25,311 nucleotides of DNA from Anaeromyces robustus (Eukaryota > Neocallimastigomycota > Neocallimastigomycetes > Neocallimastigales > Neocallimastigaceae). The notes below the pieces were generated by a model. The model had not been told where the DNA came from, ran no database searches, and worked only from the letters and a program-made list of their open reading frames with translations. Positions 1 to 9,926 of this stretch are shown here, one piece after another (the stretch's first letter is position 1; each line of letters starts with the position of its first letter). The stretch lies in contig MCFG01000594.1 in assembly GCA_002104895.1 (NCBI GenBank), forward strand, positions 1-25,311, written 5' to 3'. The translations under genes and the position numbers were made by a program.

Positions 1-362
1 TTATTTAATTATTTATCAGTTTTTTTGTAATTAAAATATGTATTATATATATAATGATATATATATGTATTTAAATAATAATTAAATAATAATTATTAAT
101 GATAAATTATTATTTTATATTATTTAATATTTTTTGAAGAGAAAAGTATAAACTACAAGAAATTTATAAAATTTTCGAAAAAAAAAGTTTTTTTTTTTTT
201 TTTTTTTCATATATTTTGACATTTCAATACTTTTTAACACTTTTAATAATAATTTTTATATTAGGTTTTCTCATTATTTTAAATAATTAACATGATTATT
301 ACATATTATATTCACAATTTTATATTATAATTTTCTTTATAATTGTAACCGGTTTGTTAAGT

Positions 363-389
363 ATACTTGAGTTATAATAACTCAAGTAT
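363..389. repeat. 27-bp near-perfect palindrome
   Basis: The arm ATACTTGAGTTAT (363-375) is followed by one base and then its exact reverse complement (377-389). The arms contain more G and C than the surroundings, so the palindrome is not simply an AT-richness artefact. A weaker outer pair, AATTGT near 341 and ACAATT near 396, extends the symmetry. It could form a hairpin or cruciform or bind a dimeric protein; function unknown. Confidence 0.8.
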
Positions 390-1026
390 TCTTGACAATT
401 TTTATTAATATTTAATTATTATTATTATTATTCCAATTAACATAGAACTAAAAAGTTATTAATTTTTTTATAAATTAAATTTATATATTATTTTAATAAT
501 AATTTATGTTATTATATATATTTTATATGTATATATAATTATATTAAAAAATAAATATAATAATATATCAAATAATATATTATAATATATAATTAATATA
601 AACGAATGTATTAATAATATATAATTATAAAAAGATTAAAAAAAAAATTAATATTTGAATTAGACATATTTAAATATACCAATATGTTATTACACATACT
701 TGTTTTATATTATTTAAAAAAGTTTTTTATTAAAGCAAATATACAAGAATTTTGATTATTAATAATTTTTATTCTATATTTATTTATTTCTTTTTTTTTT
801 TTTCTTTTTTTTTTTATTTTTTATTTTTAGCATTATTTTTTCATTTTATTTTATTTATAATATATTAAATTTTGACGAGTGTATTTTTTTTTTTTTTACA
901 TATTTACTTATAATACATAATTAATTCCTTTTTGATATGTTTTATCATTATTTATAAATTTTTTATATGCTTTATTTTATTATACATAATTAATATTTTT
1001 GGATATATTTTATCATTATTTATAAA

Positions 1027-1083
1027 ATTTTTATTTTTATTTTTATTTTTATTTTTATTTTTAATTTTATTTTTAATTTTTTT
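1027..1083. repeat. Degenerate (ATTTTT)n simple repeat
   Basis: About six hexamer units of ATTTTT grade into ATTTTA and AATTTT variants, roughly 130 bases beyond the stop codon of the aminopeptidase gene. Typical low-complexity flank of this genome. Confidence 0.75.
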
Positions 1084-1211
1084 ATTTATTTAATTTTTCA
1101 TTTTGTTATAATTATTAACTGAATTATTTTTTATTTTTTATATATTTAATTATTTTCTTTTTGCGAATTTCGATAAAAAAATATCATTTATTTAAATATT
1201 ATTATTATTAT

Positions 1212-2633
1212 CTATTTTTCACTCATGAATACATTATAACATCTGTAAGCACTATAATTATCGAATTTAGAAGAAAGTTCAAATGGAGCATGCATACATA
1301 AAAGTGGAACACCAACATCGATAGTATTAATATCAAGGTCAGCAACAAAGGCAGCGACTGTACCACCACCACCTAAATCAACTCTACCGAGTTCACCAGT
1401 TTGCCATGAAACACCATGTTTGTCCATTAAACTACGAATTCTACCAGCAAATTCAGCATGTGCATCATTAGATCCTGATTTACCTCTAGCACCAGTGTAT
1501 TTGCAAATACCAACACCACAATTTATGTAACAAGCGTTACGTTTTTCAGTAACACTAGCAAAGGTTGGATCAACAGCAACAGTAACATCTGCAGATAAAC
1601 ATTCCGATTTAGAAAGAACATGTCTTCCTTTACATCCGAATTCTTCGGCAATATCATGAATAAAGTATTTAAGGAAGGAAGATTTTAAACCAGTATTACC
1701 TTCACTACCAATTTCTTCCTTATCAGCTAAGCATACAACTGCTGTTTTCTTTGGTACAGTATCAATATCAAGAATAGCTCTAAGACAAGCAAAACTACAA
1801 ACCTTATCATCTTGACCATAAGCACCAACTAAACTACGATCGAAACCAACATCTTGTGGTTTAAAAGCTGGAACAACTTCTAATTCAGCAGAAAGGAAAT
1901 CTTCTTCAATGATACCATATTTTTCATTTAAAAGTTTAATGATATTAAGTTTAACTCTTTCACTAGCATCATCATCACGGAATGGTCTAGAACCAACAAC
2001 AACATTTAATTCTTCACCTTTAATACCTTCAGCTAAAGAACGTTTATTTTGTTCTTGACCAAGATGTGGTAAAAGATCTGTTACACAGAATACTGGATCC
2101 TTTTCATCTTCACCAATTTTAACTTGAACAACAGAACCATCCTTTCTGTAAACAACACCATGAAGAGCAAGTGGAATAACAGCCCATTGATACTTTCTAA
2201 TACCACCATAATAGTGAGTTTTAAAAAGAGCAATTTCATTATCTTCATATAATGGACATTGTTTAAGATCAAGACGTGGAGAATCAATGTGAGCAGCACA
2301 AATGTGAACACCTTCCTTAACTGGTTCTTCACCAATAATAGCTAAAATAACAGCTTTACCACGATTATTAACAAAAATTTTATCACCAGATTTTAATTTC
2401 ATGCCTGGAGTATATTCTTTGAATCCTTTAGCTTTAGCTCTTTCCATAGCATTGGAAGCAAATTCTCTTTCAATTTTAGAATTAGCTAAAAATTCTTTGT
2501 AATCTTCATTGTATTCATCAGCAGCTTTAATTTCTTCGTCTTTGAAAGTTAAACCTGTATTTTTTCTTTTATAGAATAATTTTTCTTTTAATTCATTAGC
2601 AACAGATTTTTTTGATTCGGACGTTGTTGCCAT
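1212..2633 (-). CDS. M18-family zinc aminopeptidase, bacterial (clostridial) type
   Basis: Encodes 473 residues from the ATG at 2633, full length for bacterial M18 enzymes. M18 peptidases remove N-terminal residues, often acidic or neutral/hydrophobic, using two metal ions. The expected ligands can be seen: H115 in AAHIDSPRLD, D275 in YGQDDK, the catalytic base and ligand E306/E307 in DKEEIGS, D349 in CLSADV and H448 in CMHAPFE. The sequence follows the clostridial/Lachnospiraceae branch throughout (KTHYYGGI, VTDLLPHL, KYTGARGKSGSND, DLGGGGTVAA) rather than fungal Ape1/Ape4 or animal DNPEP; this comparison is from memory, not from a search. Codons are AT-biased like the neighbours, so any transfer is old enough for amelioration. 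An in-frame open leader continues upstream of the ATG (see 2634-2707), so the true protein may be 544 residues. The two genes upstream lie on the same strand but look unrelated. Confidence 0.95.
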   Translation of the reverse strand: MATTSESKKSVANELKEKLFYKRKNTGLTFKDEEIKAADEYNEDYKEFLANSKIEREFASNAMERAKAKGFKEYTPGMKLKSGDKIFVNNRGKAVILAIIGEEPVKEGVHICAAHIDSPRLDLKQCPLYEDNEIALFKTHYYGGIRKYQWAVIPLALHGVVYRKDGSVVQVKIGEDEKDPVFCVTDLLPHLGQEQNKRSLAEGIKGEELNVVVGSRPFRDDDASERVKLNIIKLLNEKYGIIEEDFLSAELEVVPAFKPQDVGFDRSLVGAYGQDDKVCSFACLRAILDIDTVPKKTAVVCLADKEEIGSEGNTGLKSSFLKYFIHDIAEEFGCKGRHVLSKSECLSADVTVAVDPTFASVTEKRNACYINCGVGICKYTGARGKSGSNDAHAEFAGRIRSLMDKHGVSWQTGELGRVDLGGGGTVAAFVADLDINTIDVGVPLLCMHAPFELSSKFDNYSAYRCYNVFMSEK

Positions 2634-2707
2634 AAATCTTTGGTTATTTAAACTATTTAAGTTAGTATCTGAATTTAATCTGATTTTGTTTAATGAAGCT
2701 TCTGTTG
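2634..2707 (-). CDS. Probable N-terminal extension of the aminopeptidase (first part of exon 2)
   Basis: Reading upstream from the ATG at 2633, the frame stays open for more than 30 codons without an ATG and ends at a TAA near 2740. The part nearest the gene reads TEASLNKIRLNSD then TNLNSLNNQRF, followed by MATTSES. It has one or two acidic residues, several K/R, much S/N/L, and ends in R-F before the Met, a fit to the R-2 rule for mitochondrial processing peptidase. It is visibly less AT-rich than the DNA further upstream. A good acceptor, AAATACAG, lies at its 5' edge, needing a phase-1 donor. Seen directly: the open frame and the AG. Inferred: that it is translated. It could instead be ordinary 5' leader. 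Confidence 0.55.
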
Positions 2708-2881
2708 CTGTATTTATAATATTGTATAAAATATTTTATTATTATATGGAAATATATTAGTAAATTATTTTATTTATAATAGAATAAAATTAATAATTCA
2801 ATTTAATAAGTTTCTCCAATAATAAATAAAAAAAATATTATGTAATCATAATATATATATCATAAATTTTTTAGTATAATA

Positions 2882-2974
2882 ATGAAGAATAAAATTATTT
2901 TTAAAATTATCATCTTTTCTTTAATCCTTTATATGTTTAGTTTATTCATTAATTTAAAATGTTTAATCAATTAA
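2882..2974 (+). other. 30-residue signal-peptide-like open frame, probably fortuitous
   Basis: ATG to TAA on the plus strand encodes a peptide starting MKNKIIFKIIIFSLILYMF, with a basic N-terminus and a hydrophobic core like a secretory signal. It lies inside the proposed intron of the aminopeptidase gene, in very AT-rich DNA where hydrophobic I/L/F runs arise by composition. A somewhat similar frame is at 4703-4876. I would not annotate it as a gene without expression evidence. Confidence 0.12.
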
Positions 2975-3158
2975 ACTATATTAGTTTATATAATAATCGA
3001 AAAATAAATATATTCTTAATATATTATTTATTAATTAATTAAATTAAAATTTAATTTAATTAAAATCAAAGTTGATAATATAATAATATTTAAAAAAAAA
3101 TAATTTTTTTTTTCAATATATACTATGGATTATACATAATTATACATAAATTATTGTA

Positions 3159-3198
3159 TACATTAACAAAATAATAATTGATATTTTGTATTAATGTA
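3159..3198. repeat. Inverted repeat (15/17-nt arms, 8-nt loop)
   Basis: TACATTAACAAAATA at 3159-3173 pairs with TATTTTGTATTAATGTA at 3182-3198, with a two-base bulge and a short loop. It lies within the proposed intron of the aminopeptidase gene. Function unknown; a folded intron element or a decayed transposon end are both possible. Confidence 0.65.
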
Positions 3199-3644
3199 GT
3201 AAAATAATATTTTATGAGAATATTTTATTTTTTTTTTTAAAAATTTGCTAATATAAAAGGAATGTTCTTTAATCTTCTATATTATATTTTTCATATTTAA
3301 CCATAATTTTTCCTTATAATAAATATTTCAGTGGTTAGCATTATAGTAATAATTAAAAATGATAATATATCATATATCACAGTTTTAAATATTTTAAAAT
3401 ATTATTTTTTCTGTTGATTTTATTATAAAATTTCTTTTCTTTTCTTTTTTCTTTTTTTTTTTTTTATTTTATTATTTTAGAATAATAATTTAAAAATTCT
3501 TTATACTATTAAATAATTATATTTGAATAATTAAGATGTTTTCTCTCTTTTTGTAAAATGTTTTATTCTTTTTGGTGCAAATATTATTTAATTAATACTT
3601 ATATAAAAAGTTAAGAAGAAAAAATATATAAATATAGTTTTTAC

Positions 3645-3783
3645 CTAAATGTAAAGAATTGGATAATTTTATTTTATTATATAAAACATTATTTAAAGGA
3701 TTTTTTGTTGAAAGGGAAGAAATTAATCTTGTTTTTTTTAATCCAAATGTGCCATTTGGAATAGTTTGGAGAAATGAAGACAT
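3645..3783 (-). CDS. Proposed first exon of the aminopeptidase gene, encoding an organelle-type presequence
   Basis: The ATG at 3783 opens 46 codons plus one base before the donor G|GTAAAAAC. The peptide begins MSSFLQTIPNGTFGLKKTRL and continues ISSLSTKNPLNN; it has no acidic residues, several Lys/Arg and many Ser, Asn and Leu, as in mitochondrial or hydrogenosomal targeting signals. Joined through the phase-1 acceptor at 2708, it gives a 71-residue extension and a 544-residue aminopeptidase (139 + 1,496 nt = 545 codons including stop). An alternative is a tiny separate gene: reading through stops at 3592, and a nearer AG, TATATAAG, would give a roughly 50-residue product. I favour the aminopeptidase link because phase, strand, proximity and composition all agree, but no transcript evidence is available. 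Confidence 0.5.
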
Positions 3784-4296
3784 TTCTTTTTCTGATTTTT
3801 TATTATTTATATATTAATGTTATAATGTTGAAATTTTAATTTTTATATAATTGAAGAATTTTTTATTGAATTAATTAGGTTTAAAATTAATTGAAAATAA
3901 TTTAATGTTATTAAATATAAAAGTATATATATATATAAGAATTATAATAATATTGTTAATAATTAAATAAATAATATATATATTGTTAATTTATTATAAA
4001 GATAAGAATAAAAATAAGAATAATTTCGATAAATTATATATATGTATATACAAAATATTTACAATTTATTTTATTTTTATTTTTTATTTATGTGATAAAA
4101 AAAAAAAAAGAATGAAATAAATAAAAAAAATATTATTATTTTTTTTCTTTCTTTTTATTTATTTTTATATATATTTAAGTATTAATCAATATATTTATAT
4201 GTAATACAATTAATTATATAAAAACTTCTATTAAAATAAATCGGAATATTTAACTTAATCAGCGTTAAGTAAATGGAATCTTTAATACATTACAGA

Positions 4297-4316
4297 TAAA
4301 TACATTAATGTATTTA
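4297..4316. repeat. 20-bp perfect palindrome
   Basis: TAAATACATT is followed directly by its reverse complement AATGTATTTA. It lies about 500 bases upstream of the proposed first exon of gene A. The AT content makes chance occurrence fairly easy, so it is recorded only as structure. Confidence 0.6.
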
Positions 4317-4645
4317 ATATAAAAAAATGAATTTTATTTTTTTAAAAATATTTTTATTAAAATATTTTATTAATTTTTTGGGATATAATAATATTTTTTT
4401 TTTTAAATTAAAAACTAGGCAACAATTAAAAGTTTTAAAACAAATATTCTATTTATATTACTTAGTCGGAACTCACAAATAAGAAATATTATTTTTTTTA
4501 TAATTAAAAAATAGATTATTCGGAAATCGAAACATAATATATATGATGGATAATTATATTATTAAAAAATAATTTTTTTTATTTTAATATTTCTTTTTAA
4601 TATATACAAAGCATAATATATTAATATTACATATTTACATATTAT

Positions 4646-4682
4646 TTATTTATTTATTTATTTATTTATTATTATTATTATT
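4646..4682. repeat. (ATTT)n and (ATT)n simple repeats
   Basis: About six ATTT units run directly into ATT units. Typical microsatellite of this genome's spacer DNA. Confidence 0.8.
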
Positions 4683-4702
4683 TTTATAATTTTTAAATTT
4701 AG

Positions 4703-4876
4703 ATGAAAAAATTTAATAATTTTCGTATTTTCTTCCTAATTATTTTTTATATGTATATGAAAGAATATTTTAATTTAAAAAATTCAAGGATTCTTAACCG
4801 ATTGACCATTAATTTTTTATCATTAATAAAAATTAATTATTATAAACTTTTATATATATTAAAGTTTGTATTTTAA
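4703..4876 (+). other. 57-residue open frame with signal-like N-terminus, doubtful
   Basis: ATG at 4703 to TAA at 4876. The peptide starts MKKFNNFRIFFLIIFYMYMK, and the remainder contains a few less AT-biased codons (NSRILNRLT). It resembles the start of a secreted protein, but there is no recognisable domain and no clear donor site. It is probably a chance frame or a relic of a gene start. Confidence 0.15.
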
Positions 4877-5381
4877 TTTTTATTGATCACTTTGACCATA
4901 ATTTTTCATATCCTTATGTATTACATTAGTGGTTTTAATTATATCGTAAATAATAACATATAGAAATTTTAGATTTATAAATAACATATTCTATATAACT
5001 TAAGTGTAATTTTTTAATTTATTTTTATTTAAATTGTTATTTTTTATTAATGTCGAATAGATTAAAAAGAAGAAAATAATAACCATAATAAAAAAAAATT
5101 TTTTTTAAAAAGCAATAAATAGAAAAACTAATAATAAATATAAATTAAAAAAAAATTATGTAATAAAAAAATTTTAAAATGAAAATATTATAGTTGATAA
5201 ATAAACATAAAATAATTAAATTTGGTATATAATGAAGAAAAAAAAAAAAAAAAAGAAACAGTATATCTTGATTATTAAATAATCTACATATTGTTATATA
5301 TTAAAATTATTTAATAGAAATTGATTATTATATAAATCATTTATGTGTTTAAGAAATAAAATAAATTTTATATTTAAATTA

Positions 5382-5391
5382 TTATTATTAC

Positions 5392-5430
<39 letters not shown>
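5382..5430. repeat. (ATT)n microsatellite
   Basis: About 16 ATT units with one interruption (ACT), lying some 180 bases beyond the stop codon of gene B, in its presumed 3' flank. Confidence 0.85.
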
Positions 5431-5432
<2 letters not shown>

Positions 5433-5613
5433 TATTTATAGATTGATTTTGATTTTGATTACTATTTTTTTTAATAGATTTAATAACTAATTATTTTTCA
5501 AAACTGGTAATAATAATTTTAGAATTTTTTTATAAATATTATTAAATATCAATTATTATAAAAAAAAAAAATTATTTTTTTTTTTTTTTGAGAATAAAAA
5601 TAATTTTTAGTCT

Positions 5614-6343
5614 TCAATCAATTTTAATAATTTCACTATCTGTTAAATTATTTTTATCTACATCAACTTTATTTTCCTTTGATTCTACTGTTTGAACAGA
5701 ATTAGAAGTAGTATTAGAAGTAATAGTCGATGTTGTTGTTTTTGTTGTTGTTATTGATTTATGATAATTTAGAAGCGAATCCTTTTTCTTTAAATTATTT
5801 ATTTTAAGAAGGTTATTATTATTATTATTATCTTGTGTTGATGTTGAAGTAGATGTTGAAGTTATTGGAGAATCATTTGTAATAGTATTAGAAGAATTTT
5901 CTGAATCTGACATATTTTTAATTGAATGAGTTATATTAATACGACGACTATGATCCTTTTGAATTTTATTTCTAATATTTTTAACTAATTCTTTAACTTT
6001 TTCAACTTCTTTTTCTTCCTTTTTATTATTTTTTCTAACTTGGAAATATTTACTAGGGACTTTGAAAGATGAGGGTGAATGATCCATTTTATAACTTTTT
6101 AATTTTTTATTATCATTAAAATGATAATCATAATTACGACTTTGGCTTTGTTTATTATAGATTTTATTTTTAATATTTTTAACAATTTCTTTAACATCTT
6201 CTTTTTTTTCATTTCTTACTATATTTTCTTTTTCAAATTCTTTACTTTTAAATGGACTTTGTTGAATTTTTGGAATAATAGGTGCTGTATCTTCATTAGA
6301 ATCATTAAAGTCATCATCATCATCAATAAGATTAATTATATTT

Positions 6344-6381
<38 letters not shown>

Positions 6382-9142
6382 TATAGTTTCAGTAGTAGTT
6401 GTAAAAGTTAAATCAAGATTTTGATTATTTTCATTATCATTATTATTACTCTCATTCTCGTTTTCATTATTATCATTATTTTCTTTTTGTTGTAAGTGAT
6501 TTTGAATATTAAATTGTGCTTTATCTTCATTTTCCTTTATTTCTTTTTCCTTTCCATTTTCTTGTATCAAGCTAAAACTATCATTTGAACTACCACCTAC
6601 TGATATAATATCAATTTCCATTTCTGATTCTGGATTTTTATTTATGAGAGGAATATCTGGTGAATTTAATCTTTCTTTATTTTGTGAAAACATATTTAAA
6701 GATTTATTCATTAAAGGACTATTTTCTAAAAATAATGAACGATTATTAATTTGAAGTTGATTATTATCCCTTTTTGGTGTTACATTGGAAGAATTTGTAT
6801 TTTGTGATTTACCTGGGCTTTTATCAAGGTGAATAATTATAACATCATTATCATCAACTTCAGTATCATTATTTTCATCTATACTCATATCCATATCCTT
6901 ATCCTTATTTTTATCATTATCATTTTCTTCATTTATTTCTTGTTCTTTCATTTTAATTTGATTAATTTTTTGAGGTTCATTATCATTTTCAATCTTTAAT
7001 TCTTTTAATTCTTTTTCACTGTTATTTCTGCTCTCATTTATATTATCATTCTCATTCTCATTTTCGTATGTATTTTCATCCTTTTTAATAATTTCATCCT
7101 CTATTTCAATAGGCGTTGAAAAAATAGAAAATGATTGATTTTCTGTCATGTTATTATTATTATTATTATTACTAGAAAGTGTATTATTATAAAGTGATGA
7201 TTCATTTATATCTGAATTTTTATCTATAATTTCAACTTCTAAATTTTCATCCATTTTAATATCAATATTAACTGTATCATCGTCATAATCATTATCACTT
7301 TCTATATTACTATTATTATTGTAGTTATTATTATTAAAGTTTTTATCATAATCGTTACTATTTATACTATTATTACTTTCATTATTAACTTCTGTATTGA
7401 ATTTTTGAGATGATGATGTTATACTACTAATAACAGTTGAAGAATCTTGTTCTTGATTAGAATTTAATTCTTCTATTTGATTTTCTTTCTTTTCATTTAA
7501 AGTATTATTTTTAGAAGGAGAACCTTTAATTAATGTAAGTGAATTTGAATTTGAATTTGAATTTGAATCAGAATCAGAATTAGTAACAACCGCTGAGTTT
7601 GTAGTTGAAGAAATTATGTTTACATCATTTTCTTTTTCTTCTTTCTTTTCTTTTTCATATTCATCCTCTTTTTCTTTTTCTTTTTCTTTTTCTTTTTCCT
7701 TTAATGATGATTTAGATAATAAAAGTAATAATTCTTGATCTTCTAATTGATTTTGATTTTTATCTATTTTTATTGAATCTAAATCCATATCTTCATTTGA
7801 TTCTTGCTTTTTATTGTTTAATAAATAAGATGAAAAATCAATTGCTGGGCTACGTGTATTCTTATGACTTTTAATAAAATCATCTTGTAATCGTTGAATT
7901 AATTGAGAACTTTTTTTAGAGGATAAAATTTCATGAGATGAAATTCTGGAAGGTGTACTCATACTATTTGAAAAAATAAAATCTGGTAAATTATGCTTTG
8001 AAGTTTTTAAATTATTATTTTCTGAGGATTGTTGATCATCTAATATTTCTATCACTTTTTCTTCATTATCATTATTATCTGCTTCGATTATATCTAGTAT
8101 ATATAAATATTTATTGTTAAAAATTTTATATAAAGTAAATATAATAATTAATAAATTAATAAAATGTAAGTGAAAAAATAAAAAAATAAAAATAAAAATA
8201 AAAAAATATAATATATAAATATATATATATATATAACAATTATTTTCAAGTAGATAAATAAATTAAAATATATTATTAGTTTATAATTTTTTTTTTATTT
8301 ATTGGCAAAATTAAAATAATATTTTATTTATTATTTTTTTCTTTAAAAAAAAAAAAAAAAAAAACTTACTTATTTCGATATCATTAAACTTTTTATCTTT
8401 ACTTTGTTGAGCTAAGTTTTTATTAAATTGAAGAGATTGATTATTAATTTCTTCATTTAATTTTTTATTTTTTTCAATTCTTTTTTGAATTTCTTCTCGT
8501 ATCTCTATTATATTTTTATTATTTATTAACATAATTTCATGATCCTTATCTTGAATTTCTTTTGTTTCATCTTCACCTTCTTCTTTTTCTTCTTTTTCTT
8601 TTGTCCATTTAGAAATAAGATTACCAATAGCTTCTTCACATTCAGCAATTTTTGATTTTGGTTTTTTATCATTTAATAAGGTATCATTAATTTCTTGCTC
8701 TAATTTATATTGTTTTTTTAATGTTGATAAATCCAATTTATTTTTTGTTACAGAATAATTCGATAGTAAATTTTTATCATTATATTTATTAAAATTAATA
8801 TTAGATAAGGAAAGTTTACTAATTTTTGGTATAAAATTAAATGAATTGGATATGCTGCCATTATTTTTATCGGTAGTAAGATCTTTGTTATTATTACGAT
8901 TACGTGTACCTTTAGAATATACTGTAAAAGGTGGAATTTCTAATGAAAAAGGTTCTTCTAATCTAAATTTTTTCTTATGAGGTAAAGAAGGAACTGAGGA
9001 AGCACCAATTCTTTTTTGATATTCTCTTATTAATTTTTTATTTTTAGGGGTTGTTATCATAATATCAGGATCAAATGTGGTTCTATTAATTAAACTATCA
9101 GAAATTTTTGATCTAGAAGAACTTTTATTATTATTATTATTA

Positions 9143-9197
<55 letters not shown>

Positions 9198-9895
9198 CCA
9201 AAAGATTTTTAGTAGTACTATTATTTTTAATAGATTGCTCATGAAGGGTATCATTCTTTAAATATTTCGTAAAAATATTATGAGATTCAGATGATTCTGG
9301 TTCTAATTCAGATTCATTGTAATAACTAATAGATTCATCAGTGATACCACCACCAATTGTTTCCGTTTCATAGTCATATTCTGTTTCGTTTTCATCTTCT
9401 TCCATCATTCTCCTCTTATAATTATTATATATATATTGATTTTCTATTTCATCTTCATCTTCTCCATTAATATACCTATTTTCATCCTCATTGTCAATTT
9501 CTTCTTTATCATATGTTGTTGTTTTTCTTGTTGTTGTTGACTGAGTTGTAGTTGTCATAGTTGTTGTAGTAGTAGTAATAGTTTTAGTTTCTGTTTTATT
9601 ACCAGTTACCGGATCATAAGCAGTAATAATTCTAGTTGTTTCACCAGTATCAGGATCTTCTATAACTTCGAGTTTTGAAATAATACCTGTAAGAGGATCT
9701 ATTTTTCTTTTTAATTCAGTTAATACACCATTTCTTTTTAAATTCGAACTTCTACTTTTATTACTTATATTACTTCCACTACTAAGTCGACGATTATAAT
9801 CTTGACTTTGATTTTGATTTCGATTATTACGAATTTTATTATTACTACGACGATTTTCACTATTATTAACATTAATTCTATTTCTAATACTAATT

Positions 9896-9926
<31 letters not shown>

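Larger units (their letters stand above)
1..1211. other. AT-rich intergenic region downstream of the aminopeptidase gene
   Basis: No convincing coding sequence on either strand. The stretch is almost pure A/T with poly-T tracts (about 188-207, 791-815, 884-897) and a degenerate ATTTTT repeat near its right end. The only conspicuous structured element is the palindrome at 363-389. It holds the 3' flank of the minus-strand aminopeptidase gene. Many AATAAA-like hexamers occur, but in DNA of this composition none can be singled out as the polyadenylation signal. Confidence 0.75.
2708..3644 (-). other. Proposed 937-nt phase-1 intron of the aminopeptidase gene
   Basis: The donor G|GTAAAAAC at 3645/3644 and acceptor TACAG| at 2708 are both phase 1, so removing this stretch joins the 3645-3783 exon in frame to the aminopeptidase. 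The interior is very AT-rich, with an inverted repeat at 3159-3198. It is longer than the four other introns in the window (197-348 nt), which is a reason for caution. If the splice is wrong, this is simply upstream non-coding DNA, and no other gene is evident in it. Confidence 0.45.
3784..5613. other. Gene-poor AT-rich spacer between genes A and B
   Basis: Contains the putative promoter side of gene A (left part) and the 3' flank of gene B (right part). Apart from simple repeats (ATTT near 4646-4668, ATT at 5382-5430), a palindrome at 4297-4316 and one weak open frame at 4703-4876, I see nothing coding. A short diverged copy of a sequence from 3301-3350 occurs at 4896-4955. Confidence 0.7.

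Noticed and set aside
2081-2335. 84-residue minus-strand open frame inside the aminopeptidase gene
   Set aside because: It is the aminopeptidase coding sequence read in another frame; hydrophobic and without family features.
3321-3350. tRNA gene suggested by AGTGGTTAGCAT
   Set aside because: No acceptor stem, anticodon arm or TTCGA-type T-arm follows within tRNA distance.
6121-6411. 96-residue plus-strand frame rich in Ile and Phe, and similar frames at 9802-10041, 10105-10296, 16235-16747 and 18177-18793
   Set aside because: Antisense shadows of the poly-Asn/acidic coding repeats of genes B and C.
8370-8700. Possible Swi5-Sfr1-type recombination protein, from the LISKWTKEKEE segment in gene B
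   Set aside because: Only a few residues match, and the segment lies in the middle of a giant protein, whereas the Sfr1 helix is C-terminal.
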